Assembly (NCBI RefSeq): GCF_006439395.2
Contig: NZ_CP083950.1
Coordinates: 5,879,001-5,943,000, forward strand
Length of the DNA: 64,000 nucleotides
Direction: 5' to 3'
Origin: Mesorhizobium sp. B4-1-4
GTDB taxonomy: Bacteria > Pseudomonadota > Alphaproteobacteria > Rhizobiales > Rhizobiaceae
Shown: positions 43,625-52,455 of the stretch, in pieces
Position numbering within the stretch: the first letter of the stretch is position 1
Layout of the letters: every line of letters starts with the position of its first letter
Notes under the pieces: model-generated
Database searches by the model: none
What the model saw: only the letters and a program-made list of their open reading frames with translations
What the model was told of the DNA's origin: nothing
Program-made: the position numbers and the translations under genes

Positions 43625-44632
43625 TTGCAACGAATCGCTGTGCTCGGCTGTGGCCGAATTGGAGTGATGCATGCCGCAAACGTTGCGGCGCATTCAGGAG
43701 CAAGACTGGCCGGCGTCTACGATGTGAACCTAGACGCGGCCTCCGCCTGCGGCGCCAGGTACGGCGTGCCGGTATTTCAGTCTTCCGACGCCGTGTTTGC
43801 AGCGGACGACGTCGATGCCGTGCTGATCGCTACTTCTACCAGCACCCACTCAGATCTGATCGAAGCCGCGGTCAGGGCCGGAAAGCCAATCCTCTGCGAA
43901 AAGCCGATAGATCTGGATTTGAAGCGGGTCGAACTCTGCAAGCGCCGCATCGGCGCTAGCGATGTGCCGATCATGCTGGGCTTCGTGCGTCGCTTCGACC
44001 CCGGTCACCGGGCCGCGCGCGAGGCGATGCTGGCTGGCGAGATCGGCGACCTGCACCAGGTGATCATCACCTCGCGCGACCCCGGCATGGCATCTTCCGC
44101 TTACATCGAAGTCTCCGGCGGCATCTTCCGCGACATGACCATCCACGACTTCGACCTCGCCCGCTACCTCCTGGGCGAGGAGGTGGTTGCGGTCTCGGCC
44201 AGTGGATCGCGACTGGTGGATCCTCCGCTGATGGAACGCTGCAACGACTACGACACCATCGCGGCTGTCCTATCCACTGCTTCAGGCAAGCAGGCAATAA
44301 TCACGAACTCGCGACAGGCAGCCTACGGATACGACCAGCGGGTCGAACTACTTGGCAACAAGGGCATGCTAATTTCGGAAAATCGTCGCAACAACCATGT
44401 CACCAAGCATGTCCGCGACGCGACGAACGTCTCCGCGCCGCTGCTGAATTTCTTCATCGAGCGCTATTCCGAAGCGTTCAATGCCGAGATCAGCGCCTTT
44501 GTAAATTCCATCGAGGCCAAAAAGCCTGTCGAGGTCGGGTTCGAGGATGGGAGGCTCGCGCTCGTCCTGGCCGAGGCCGCGGCAAAATCCGTGACCGAAC
44601 ACCGGGTCGTTGCGGTCAAAGAGATCGGCTGA
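43625..44632 (+). CDS. iolG: Inositol 2-dehydrogenase (IolG), copy 1
   Basis: NAD-dependent oxidation of an inositol to inosose. The 335-residue Gfo/Idh/MocA protein has RIAVLGCGRIGVMHAANVAA, the catalytic KPILCEKPIDLDL with Lys, MLGFVRRFDPGHRAAREAM, and GGIFRDMTIHDFDLARYLL with the Asp-His pair. A TTG start at 43625 is chosen because GGGAGG lies five bases upstream and copy 2 starts at the same place; the frame is open further upstream through the promoter. An eight-base palindrome, GTTGCAAC, overlaps the start. Confidence 0.9.
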   Translation: MQRIAVLGCGRIGVMHAANVAAHSGARLAGVYDVNLDAASACGARYGVPVFQSSDAVFAADDVDAVLIATSTSTHSDLIEAAVRAGKPILCEKPIDLDLKRVELCKRRIGASDVPIMLGFVRRFDPGHRAAREAMLAGEIGDLHQVIITSRDPGMASSAYIEVSGGIFRDMTIHDFDLARYLLGEEVVAVSASGSRLVDPPLMERCNDYDTIAAVLSTASGKQAIITNSRQAAYGYDQRVELLGNKGMLISENRRNNHVTKHVRDATNVSAPLLNFFIERYSEAFNAEISAFVNSIEAKKPVEVGFEDGRLALVLAEAAAKSVTEHRVVAVKEIG

Positions 44633-44819
44633 CGAGTACAGACGAACTGGCCGATCGGGTGATGCGGGGTCACGCGAGGTCTGGGCTGCGGCTCACCGCA
44701 GAAAAACGTTCGCGCCATCGAGAGCGCGAAAAGGTCTTCGCCCCCGATTACTAGGCGCCTGTGTGCCTGTCGGTTGCGCAGTTGGACGTCACAGGGGTCC
44801 ACAACAGGAGTGATTAGGG

Positions 44820-45941
44820 ATGTTTGTGATGAATGGATCCGATGAATTCCTTGGCGCGATACAGCTGGATGACTTTCGATCCCAGGTAGAGGTGGCCACA
44901 GCCGACTATCCTCGAGCGGCCGAAATCACATCCAACATCCCGATCTACGACGGCCGCGAGGTGGACGAGGGCATCAAGCGGGAATGGGCCAATGTAATTG
45001 GAAAGGGGCCTGGTGTTTTCGTCGTCCGCAGTGCGTTCAGGGACCTTTCCGCCGTCGATGCGGCGACCGAGATCTTTCGGGAGATTATCGCGGATGAACG
45101 AGCTGCCGGTATCTCGGGCGGCGACCACTTCGCGAAGGCCGGGGCCAACGACCGCATCTGGAACAGCCTGCAAAAGCTGTGCCTGCGCGCTCCTGAAGTC
45201 TACGTGCGATACATGGGCAACCCAATTGTCGATCTGGCTTGTCGCGCCTGGCTGGGTCCGGACTACCAGCTGGCAACGCAGGTTAATCAGGTGCGTCCGG
45301 GTGGCAAGGCGCAGGCCCCGCACCGTGACTATCATCTGGGCTTTATGACGCCTGACCAGATGGCACTTTACCCGCCGCACATTCACCTCATGGGCCCAAC
45401 GCTGATCCTCCAAGGCGGGGTAGCTCATGTCGACATGCCTGCTGCGAGCGGCACCACGAAGCTGCTTCCTCACTCGCAAAAGTATCCTCAGGGCTATGTC
45501 GCTGCACAGCTTCCAGAATTCCGCGACTATTTCGAAGCGAACTGCGTCCAGCTCCCGATGGCCAAGGGCGATGCGATCTTCTTCAGCCCGGCGCTGTTCC
45601 ACGCCGCGGGCGAGAACAAAACGACCGATTTCGTTCGAATGGTGAACCTGCTGCAGGTTGCCTCGGCGTTCGCCAAGCATATGGAGAACATCGACCGCCT
45701 AGCGATGGTGAAGGCTATTTTCCCATATCTTGGCAGTCTCTCGGCGCAGGAAAGGGCGGGGGTTATCGCGGCAACCGCGGATGCCTACCCTTTTCCCACC
45801 AATCTCGACACCACTCCCCCGGTCGGCGGCCTGGCGCCCGAAAGCCAGAAGGCGCTGCTCGCACGGGCCATCGCCGAGGGATGGGACTACCCGCGTTTTG
45901 AAGCTGCGGCTGACCAACAAGCGCAAAGACGCCGCGCCTGA
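44820..45941 (+). CDS. Phytanoyl-CoA-dioxygenase-family Fe(II)/2-oxoglutarate oxygenase
   Basis: A 373-residue cytosolic oxygenase of the PhyH family. The Fe(II) triad is likely the His-X-Asp in APHRDYHLGF and the distal His in ALFHAAGENKTTDF, with the 2-oxoglutarate-binding Arg a little after it (FVRMVNLL). It follows iolG and precedes the importer 2 genes, so it probably acts on the imported cyclitol or a derivative, for example oxidative O-demethylation or hydroxylation; that is inference. ATG 44820 follows AGGAG. Confidence 0.8.
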   Translation: MFVMNGSDEFLGAIQLDDFRSQVEVATADYPRAAEITSNIPIYDGREVDEGIKREWANVIGKGPGVFVVRSAFRDLSAVDAATEIFREIIADERAAGISGGDHFAKAGANDRIWNSLQKLCLRAPEVYVRYMGNPIVDLACRAWLGPDYQLATQVNQVRPGGKAQAPHRDYHLGFMTPDQMALYPPHIHLMGPTLILQGGVAHVDMPAASGTTKLLPHSQKYPQGYVAAQLPEFRDYFEANCVQLPMAKGDAIFFSPALFHAAGENKTTDFVRMVNLLQVASAFAKHMENIDRLAMVKAIFPYLGSLSAQERAGVIAATADAYPFPTNLDTTPPVGGLAPESQKALLARAIAEGWDYPRFEAAADQQAQRRRA

Positions 45942-46005
45942 CCGGCATACCGCGCCTGCTTCCGGCGGTTGCAAACTGGAAGCGCCCCTAAGGGAGGATA
46001 GCAAA

Positions 46006-46947
46006 GTGAAGAAGATCCTGAAATCAATCATGCTTGGCGCGATGATCGCCACGTCGGCGATCTCAATGGCCTATGCGAAAGGCGAGAAAATCGTCTTCAT
46101 CAGCTTCGCGCCCGACAGCGACACCTGGTGGAATGTGATCAAGAATGCGCTGAAGGAGACCGGCGACGAAATGGGGGTGCAGACCACGTACCAGAACCCT
46201 CCGACGGGTGACCTTGCGGATATGGTTCGCCTCATCCAACAGGCGACCGCCGCGCATGTCGACGGCATGATCGTTGCGTTGGCCGACTACCAGACGCTCA
46301 AGGCGCCGCTTGAGGCGGCGATCTCGGCCGGCATCCCAGTTGTCACCGCGAACTCCGGTACGCCCGAGCAGTCAAAGGAACTCGGCGCTCTGATGCATGT
46401 GGGGCAGGCGGAATACGATGCCGGGCATGCCGCCGGCGAGCGTGCGAAGGCAACCGGCGCCAAGACGTTCCTTTGCGTCAACCACTATATCCAGAACCCA
46501 TCTTCAGTCGAGCGCTGCCAAGGGTTTGCCGATGGCATGGGCGTCGCGCTGGGTGATCAGATGATAGATTCGGGCATTGATCCCGGCGAGGTGAAGGGCA
46601 AGGTAATGGCATACCTGACCAAGCACGCGGACACCGGCGCAATTATCACCTTGGGTCCCAACTCGGCGGCTCCCACGGTCGAGGCGGTGAAGGAGATGGG
46701 CATCGCCGGCAAGATCAACTTCGGTACATTCGACCTGTCGCCCGAAATCACTGCCGGCATCAAAGACGGCACCATCAACTACGCCATCGACCAGCAGCCT
46801 TACCTCCAAGGAGCCGTTCCCGTCTTCGTCCTGACGAACTTCATCCGATACGGCATCTCGCCTGCCAACTCGGTGAAGTCGGGACCGTCCTTCGTGACCA
46901 AGGACAATGTGGAGAAGGTCGAGAAACTCGCCGGCGAATATCGCTGA
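46006..46947 (+). CDS. Periplasmic sugar/polyol-binding protein (importer 2, FrcB-like)
   Basis: A 313-residue type I binding protein with signal peptide (KKILKSIMLGAMIATSAIS, cut near AYAKGE). It has KIVFISFAPDSDTWWNVIKN, VDGMIVALADYQTLKAPLEA, PVVTANSGTPEQSKELGAL and ITLGPNSAAPTVEAVKEMG. The GTG start follows GGGAGGATAG. It is followed by one permease and one single-domain ATPase, the FrcBCA arrangement. Confidence 0.9.
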   Translation: MKKILKSIMLGAMIATSAISMAYAKGEKIVFISFAPDSDTWWNVIKNALKETGDEMGVQTTYQNPPTGDLADMVRLIQQATAAHVDGMIVALADYQTLKAPLEAAISAGIPVVTANSGTPEQSKELGALMHVGQAEYDAGHAAGERAKATGAKTFLCVNHYIQNPSSVERCQGFADGMGVALGDQMIDSGIDPGEVKGKVMAYLTKHADTGAIITLGPNSAAPTVEAVKEMGIAGKINFGTFDLSPEITAGIKDGTINYAIDQQPYLQGAVPVFVLTNFIRYGISPANSVKSGPSFVTKDNVEKVEKLAGEYR

Positions 46948-47011
46948 GCACGGTCAGCGAGGGCGTGTGAGCGCCCTCGCTCTCCTTGGATCATCAAATG
47001 GGAAGGCAGAC

Positions 47012-48109
47012 ATGACCGACGAACGCATCAAGAATGTGTCGCCACTTCGTCAGGCTCTCATCCGGCCTGAACTTGGAGCGATGGTGGGGACAATCCTTGT
47101 CCTCGGTTTCTTTCTCGTCATTGCGGGCGGCAGCGGCATGTTCGCGCCGGAGGGTATCTTAAACTGGTCGATCGTTTCGGCGCAGTTCATGATCATTGCC
47201 GTTGGCGCCTGCATGCTCATGATCGCAGGCGAATTCGATCTTTCCGTCGGCTCGATGATCGGCTTCTCCGGAATGATACTGGCGCTGCTGATGACGGTCG
47301 GCGGCGTACCATGCTGGGCTGCGATTCTGATAACCTTCGCGTTGTCGATGGCGCTCGGCGCGGTGAATGGCTTGCTGGTCATCAGGACTGGGTTGCCCTC
47401 CTTCATTGTCACGCTGGCTTTTCTCTACATCCTGCGCGGAATGACGATCGCCACTACCGTTTTTTACACGCGCAAAACAACCATAGCGGGGCTTGAGCCC
47501 TACACGCAGAACGATTGGCTCGCCCCCCTTTTCAGCGGAAAGATCCTCTCGGGTTTTTTCGTCTGGCTCGGCCATGTGGGCTGGCTGAGAACCTTCACGG
47601 CCGGCAACAGGGCGGGCCAGCCCGTTGTCGATGGAATACCTATGTTAATCATTTGGGCGATCGCATTGGTTATCTTTGCGCAATGGTTGTTGACGCGAAC
47701 GCGTTTTGGCAATTGGGTTTTCGCCGCGGGCGGCGACCAGCAGGCGGCACGCAACATGGGCGTGCCAGCCAATCGCGTTAAGCTGCTGATGTTCGTCTTC
47801 TCCGCTTTCTGCGCATGCCTTTTTGCCACGTCGCAGGTGCTTGAATTCAACTCCGCCTCAGCCGACCGCGGCCTCTTGAAGGAATTCGAGGCGATCATCT
47901 GCGTCGTTATCGGAGGTGCGTTGCTAACCGGTGGGTATGGCTCGATCATCGGCGCTGCTCTGGGCGCGATCATCTTTGGCGTGGTTCAGCAGGGGCTGTT
48001 CTTCGCCAACGCCGAGAGTTCTCTCTTCCGCGTGTTCCTGGGCGGCATACTGCTCGTGGCCGTGATCATGAACACCTACATCCGTCGTGCGATTACAGGA
48101 GAGCGATAA
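47012..48109 (+). CDS. Sugar/polyol ABC permease (importer 2, FrcC-like)
   Basis: A 365-residue permease with the motif VGACMLMIAGEFDLSVGSMIG near residue 70 (shortened here: LMIAGEFDLSVGS), eight to ten membrane helices, and an extracytoplasmic loop around residues 150-195. The late motif is AAGGDQQAARNMGVPANRVK and AIICVVIGGALLTGGYGSI. The stop and the ATPase start share a base (TAATG), so they are coupled. Confidence 0.92.
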   Translation: MTDERIKNVSPLRQALIRPELGAMVGTILVLGFFLVIAGGSGMFAPEGILNWSIVSAQFMIIAVGACMLMIAGEFDLSVGSMIGFSGMILALLMTVGGVPCWAAILITFALSMALGAVNGLLVIRTGLPSFIVTLAFLYILRGMTIATTVFYTRKTTIAGLEPYTQNDWLAPLFSGKILSGFFVWLGHVGWLRTFTAGNRAGQPVVDGIPMLIIWAIALVIFAQWLLTRTRFGNWVFAAGGDQQAARNMGVPANRVKLLMFVFSAFCACLFATSQVLEFNSASADRGLLKEFEAIICVVIGGALLTGGYGSIIGAALGAIIFGVVQQGLFFANAESSLFRVFLGGILLVAVIMNTYIRRAITGER

Positions 48110-48888
48110 TGACCGCCCCTATCGTCGAGATGATCGACATTAAGAAGCACTTCGGTTCCGTCATCGCGCTGAACGGCGTTTCCTTCGACGTCAGGCCAGG
48201 CGAATGCCATTGCCTTCTCGGCGACAACGGCGCCGGAAAATCGACTTTCATCAAGATCATGTCGGGCGTGTTCAAACCAAGCGGGGGTGAAATTCGCGTC
48301 GCCGGGCAGATGGTCGGTTTTGCCACGCCCCGTGACGCGATGGGCGCTGGCATCGCAACCGTCTACCAAGACTTGGCGATGATCCCGTTGATGAGCGTCA
48401 CCCGCAATTTCTGGATGGGCCGCGAACCTCAACGAGGCATATGGCCATTTCGCAATATGGATTTCGAAAAGGCAAATACGGTCACCCTGCAGGAGATGCG
48501 TAAGATGGGCATCAACCTACGCGGTCCGGATCAGGCGGTCGGCACGTTGTCGGGCGGCGAGCGTCAGACTGTGGCAATCGCGCGTGCCGTCTATTTCGGA
48601 GCCAAGATCCTTATTCTGGACGAGCCGACATCGGCTCTTGGCGTCCGGCAGACGGCCAACGTGCTTTCCACCGTCGATCGGGTGCGCAAGCACGGCATCG
48701 GTGTTGTCTTCATTACACACAACGTTCGCCATGCCTTGGCCGTGGGTGACAGGTTTACCGTTTTGAATAGAGGACAGACCTTGGGAACGGCCGAGCGCGG
48801 AAAGGTCCGTGCGGAGGAACTCCAGGAGATGATGGCTGGCGGCGGGGAACTGGCGGCGCTCGAAGCCTCACTCGGCGGTACGATCTGA
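48109..48888 (+). CDS. Sugar/polyol ABC ATPase, single NBD (importer 2, FrcA-like)
   Basis: A 259-residue single-domain ATPase: Walker A LLGDNGAGKSTFI, signature LSGGERQTVAIARAV, Walker B ILILDEPTSALGV, His switch in VVFITHNVRHAL. Unlike importers 1 and 3 it has one nucleotide-binding domain, so it should act as a homodimer, as in the fructose FrcBCA type. Confidence 0.93.
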   Translation: MTAPIVEMIDIKKHFGSVIALNGVSFDVRPGECHCLLGDNGAGKSTFIKIMSGVFKPSGGEIRVAGQMVGFATPRDAMGAGIATVYQDLAMIPLMSVTRNFWMGREPQRGIWPFRNMDFEKANTVTLQEMRKMGINLRGPDQAVGTLSGGERQTVAIARAVYFGAKILILDEPTSALGVRQTANVLSTVDRVRKHGIGVVFITHNVRHALAVGDRFTVLNRGQTLGTAERGKVRAEELQEMMAGGGELAALEASLGGTI

Positions 48889-48957
48889 CAGCGCAAACAT
48901 TTCACTCGCAGCTTGGGTACCGCGTCTCGATCTCGCCAGCAGAGCGAAGGGACTAGC

Positions 48958-50145
48958 ATGAGCTTCACCGACAAAAGTTGTCTGCGAACCCCGCCGCTTG
49001 CGCGGCGTCAGCGCCTTGGCTTTGTGGGAGGCGGTCGGGGTGGCCTTGTAGGAGATTGGCATTTCGCCGGAGCGCGTTTGTCAAACCACTGGGACGTCGT
49101 CGCCGGCGCCTTGTCTTCGCGACCCGACAACGCTGTGGCTTCCGCCCGCGACTGGATGATCCCACCGCAACGCTCCTATTCCGACTTTCGCCAAATGGCG
49201 CAAGTAGAAGCCGCGCGCGCCGACGGCATCGAGGCGGTTGCGATCTGCACGCCAAACTGGAACCACGCCGAGATCGCCGCGTGTTTCCTCAAGGCGGGAA
49301 TCGACGTCATTCTCGACAAGCCGATGACGACAACGATGGCCGACGCCAAGATGCTTGTTGCGCTTCAGCGCCAGACAGGGGTGTCGCTCACGATGACCTA
49401 TCCCTACGCGCACCACGCCATGGTTCGACAGGCGCGCGCGATCGTCGACAGTGGTCTTCTGGGGACCATCAATCAAGTCCACCTCGAATATCTGCAGGAG
49501 TGGAATTGCGGGGCCCAGCCGGTCGATACGGCTGTGTGGCGTCAGGATCCGTCGAAGGTCGGGCGGTCCTCGATTGTTGGCGATATCGGAACGCATGCCC
49601 ATCACCTGCTCAAGACGATGACCGGCCTGGACGTTTCCGACGTGAGGGCTGACATGTTCGTTTGTGGTGGCAGGAAACCACAGCCCGACACGGCACACAT
49701 CAACCTGCGACTGTCCAACAGCGCCCCGGGGTTGATGCACCTATCCAACGCTACGCCTGGGCAATATTGCGGCCTGCGCATTCGCGTCTGGGGCAGCGGG
49801 GGAGCTGTGGAATGGGATCAGGAGCGGCCCGAATACCTGAAGTTTACGCCTTTGGAGCAGCAGGAGCAGACCTTCGTTCGCGGCGTCGGCAATGGCGTTC
49901 TTGGCGAAGCCGAGCGGCTTGTTCATCTGCCCCGAGGCCATGGCGAGGCGCTGACCGACGCCTGGGCCAATCTCTACGCTGAAGCGGCTCTCGTGATCGC
50001 GGCGCGTCGCGCAGGACGTCAGGCCCCTGCAGGCGTGCGGCTTGCTGGAGCGGCAGAGGGATTGGCCGGTATGCGCTTCATAGACGGCTGCGCGGACAGC
50101 TATGAGGCCGGCGGCGCATGGATCAAGCTTCAACACGACGAGTGA
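48958..50145 (+). CDS. Gfo/Idh/MocA-family oxidoreductase (IolW/IolX-like)
   Basis: A 395-residue NAD(P)-dependent oxidoreductase. The Rossmann region is LGFVGGGRGGLVGDWHF, the family Lys is in VILDKPMTTTMADAKM (D for the usual E in the EKP motif), and VGDIGTHAHHLLKTMTG has the Asp-X3-His pair. It is followed immediately by an IolI-like isomerase. Substrate unknown; a cyclitol or keto-cyclitol is likely. Confidence 0.86.
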   Translation: MSFTDKSCLRTPPLARRQRLGFVGGGRGGLVGDWHFAGARLSNHWDVVAGALSSRPDNAVASARDWMIPPQRSYSDFRQMAQVEAARADGIEAVAICTPNWNHAEIAACFLKAGIDVILDKPMTTTMADAKMLVALQRQTGVSLTMTYPYAHHAMVRQARAIVDSGLLGTINQVHLEYLQEWNCGAQPVDTAVWRQDPSKVGRSSIVGDIGTHAHHLLKTMTGLDVSDVRADMFVCGGRKPQPDTAHINLRLSNSAPGLMHLSNATPGQYCGLRIRVWGSGGAVEWDQERPEYLKFTPLEQQEQTFVRGVGNGVLGEAERLVHLPRGHGEALTDAWANLYAEAALVIAARRAGRQAPAGVRLAGAAEGLAGMRFIDGCADSYEAGGAWIKLQHDE

Positions 50146-50150
50146 TCGAC

Positions 50151-50981
50151 ATGCAAAGCGCGATCCGTTTTGGGCTCAACCGGATGTGTCTGCCGCATAG
50201 ACCGCTCTCTGAGTTCCTCGATCTGGCGGTCGAGGTCGGAGCGGAAGCCGTTGAACTTCGCAACGATCTGCCAGGGCTCGAGATCGCCGATGACCGCCCT
50301 CTTAGCGAGGTCAGGGATTTGGTGCAGCAGAGCGGTTTGGCGATTGCCTCCGTCAATTGTCTAGAGGATTTCAATGCGCTTGTTGACTTGAGCCATGCCG
50401 AGAAGTTGATCACTAGCACGGCTGAGTTGGGCGCGCCGTTCCTGGTGTTGTGCCCACTCTTTTTGGAAGGCCATGGCTGGAGCGAAGCGGAGGCGGCGCG
50501 CAATCTGAGGCGCGGCCTGAAATCCCTGGCCCCCATACTTTCCGACCATGACGTCGTTGGGCTGGTGGAGCCGCTCGGCATGCCGACCAGCACCCTCCAT
50601 AGCCAAACTGCGGCCGTCGATGCAATCGAGGACGTGAACGGTTGGCAAAACTTTGCCATCCTGCACGACACATTCCAGTTCTGGCGCGCGGCGGACACGG
50701 TCATCCACTATGACCGCATCGGCTTGGTTCATGTTTCGGGTATCGCGCCCGGAACCAAGGACCATTCCGACCTGCGCGAGCCGGATCGTGGTTTCGTGTT
50801 TGCCGGCGACAGGGCGCGCAACCGCGCACAGATCCGGGACCTCCGAGATCACGGCTATGACGGCGTGGTATCGATGGAGCCCTTCGACCCATGCGTTCAC
50901 GACGATCCCGCCATTGCTCGGCGCCTGAAGCAGAGCTTCGATTTCCTCAATTTGGAGGCCGGTGGTTCAAGGTCGGAATAA
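50151..50981 (+). CDS. iolI: IolI-like inosose isomerase / TIM-barrel epimerase
   Basis: A 276-residue xylose-isomerase-like TIM barrel. It has AVEVGAEAVELRNDLPG, a metal Glu in GLVEPLGMPTSTLHS, the Asp in FAILHDTFQFWRA, the His in GLVHVSGIAPGTKDHSDL and a final Glu in GVVSMEPFDP. These fit IolI, which interconverts inososes (2-keto-myo-inositol and 1-keto-D-chiro-inositol). It starts five bases after the MocA-type gene, in the same operon. Confidence 0.78.
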   Translation: MQSAIRFGLNRMCLPHRPLSEFLDLAVEVGAEAVELRNDLPGLEIADDRPLSEVRDLVQQSGLAIASVNCLEDFNALVDLSHAEKLITSTAELGAPFLVLCPLFLEGHGWSEAEAARNLRRGLKSLAPILSDHDVVGLVEPLGMPTSTLHSQTAAVDAIEDVNGWQNFAILHDTFQFWRAADTVIHYDRIGLVHVSGIAPGTKDHSDLREPDRGFVFAGDRARNRAQIRDLRDHGYDGVVSMEPFDPCVHDDPAIARRLKQSFDFLNLEAGGSRSE

Positions 50982-51153
50982 CGCGATATCCAGAAGGGGA
51001 GCGAACGTGTTGCTAAATGGCAGCGCGCTTGCTGCCTTCCGAGGCTACCGACCAGGGCGGCATCGGAGCAGTGCCTGCGCGATGGCCGCTTGACCTGCCA
51101 GTACCTCATCGAGCAATAGCCACTAGGTCACAATCGACGAGTCCGTGCGATTG

Positions 51154-51169
51154 TGCAAGGAATATTGCG
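51154..51169. promoter_or_regulatory. Candidate cluster operator, site e (before the RpiR-PBP regulator)
   Basis: TGCAA-GGAATA-TTGCG, one mismatch from perfect, 45 bases before the regulator start. Suggests autoregulation or cross-regulation of the second regulator. Confidence 0.55.
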
Positions 51170-51213
51170 TAATCGCAAAGTTCCAGTATGGTCGTCATCG
51201 AAAAGGATCGACC

Positions 51214-52377
51214 ATGCAGTTTTCGCGATCAAAGCCTCACTCTGCCAGCGAGCTGATGACTACTTTGAATTCGGCTCAGGACAATATGGGCAAGGGCGGA
51301 CGGCGCGTTGCAAATTTTTTCATCGCGAACCTTGGAGAGACTGCCCTTCTATCAAGTTCCGAGGTCGCGACCCGCTGCGGCGTGAACGCATCCAGTGTTG
51401 TGCGATTCGTCCAGGCTTTGGGATTTTCCGGCTACCGGGAATTCCAATCGATTCTGCAACAACATTTGTCCAAGTCGATGGTCGACGCCAGGCACTCAGG
51501 CGTCGGCGGGATTTCGTTGCCCGAGATTTCGAAGCCGCTGCGTCTTTATCTTCTCGCCGATTCCGGGCGATCGTTCAACGAGGCCGCGGAAGCCGCCGCG
51601 AAGAACTTCAGCGCGCAAAACCCGTCGGTCGAAATTGAAACAGAGTCCCATGTCTCATACGCTGTCGAACCTGAGGACTTCGCGGGCCGGATTAGGAGCG
51701 CGGCCGAAAAGTCCGATGGCATTATCCTGGTCGCCAGAGAGCATCCGGCAGTCAACGACGCAGTGAGGGCAGCCACGGGACGGGGCCTCCCGGTGATCTG
51801 CCTGACCACCGATCTTCCCTTGTCGGGAAGGGCAGCTTACGTCGGTTCGGACCAATATGTCTCGGGGGCTACGGCAGCCTGGCTTTGTGGGCGAATGCTT
51901 CCGCGCGGGACAACCGGCAAAGTCCTATTTGTTTGCAGCGTGCCATTTCGCTGCCAGCAAGACCGCGAGCAGGGGTTCAGACACGTCCTGCGAACAGAAT
52001 TCTCATCCTTGGCCATCGATGAAAGGGTAAGTTCCAACGAGAGCATTGAGGTCATCTATGAGGCTGTCCGGCGATACATGGGAAAGAACGGCCCGCCGGC
52101 GGCTATCTACAATGTTTCAGGCGCCAACCTGGGAGTAGGGCGCGCGCTCGAAGCTGAAGGTCTTAGTCATTCGATCGTGTTTATTGGCCATGAGTTAAAC
52201 ACGAACTCGCGGTCGTTGCTCGAGCGGGGCATCATGGATGTGACGATCGGTCATGACTTCGATCGCGAAATCGCGCTGTCGGTAGAGTGCATAAGGATGG
52301 CGCGGCAGGGGGTTCAACCCGTCAATCGCATAACGCAAAGTCAGGTATTCACTCGCTTCAATTGCGCTATCTTCTGA
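51214..52377 (+). CDS. Hybrid regulator: RpiR-type HTH fused to a LacI/periplasmic-binding-protein-like sensor
   Basis: A 387-residue regulator of unusual domain order. Residues about 10-85 are an RpiR-type HTH (GGRRVANFFIANLGETALLS, then CGVNASSVVRFVQALGFSGY). The expected SIS domain is absent. From about residue 108 the sequence is a type I periplasmic-binding-protein fold of the LacI kind: RLYLLADSGRSFNEAAEAA, then SDGIILVAREHPAVNDAV, GLPVICLTTDLPLSGRAAYV, GSDQYVSGATAAWLCGRML, and VFIGHELNTNSRSLLERGIM. There is no signal peptide, so it is cytoplasmic. It should sense the free imported sugar or cyclitol rather than a sugar phosphate. ATG 51214; the ribosome-binding site is weak. Confidence 0.83.
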   Translation: MQFSRSKPHSASELMTTLNSAQDNMGKGGRRVANFFIANLGETALLSSSEVATRCGVNASSVVRFVQALGFSGYREFQSILQQHLSKSMVDARHSGVGGISLPEISKPLRLYLLADSGRSFNEAAEAAAKNFSAQNPSVEIETESHVSYAVEPEDFAGRIRSAAEKSDGIILVAREHPAVNDAVRAATGRGLPVICLTTDLPLSGRAAYVGSDQYVSGATAAWLCGRMLPRGTTGKVLFVCSVPFRCQQDREQGFRHVLRTEFSSLAIDERVSSNESIEVIYEAVRRYMGKNGPPAAIYNVSGANLGVGRALEAEGLSHSIVFIGHELNTNSRSLLERGIMDVTIGHDFDREIALSVECIRMARQGVQPVNRITQSQVFTRFNCAIF

Positions 52378-52455
52378 TTGCCTGAAGCATTCTGCGGTGA
52401 GGGAGGATCATTGGCGACTGAAATGGTTCCGCGCTTCAGTCGCCCGTCAGTCCCT

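Noticed and set aside
52378..52455. Separate small gene upstream of the SDR end on the minus strand (52456-52800)
   Set aside because: Its sequence is the natural C-terminus of the SDR in a shifted frame, so it is part of the broken gene.
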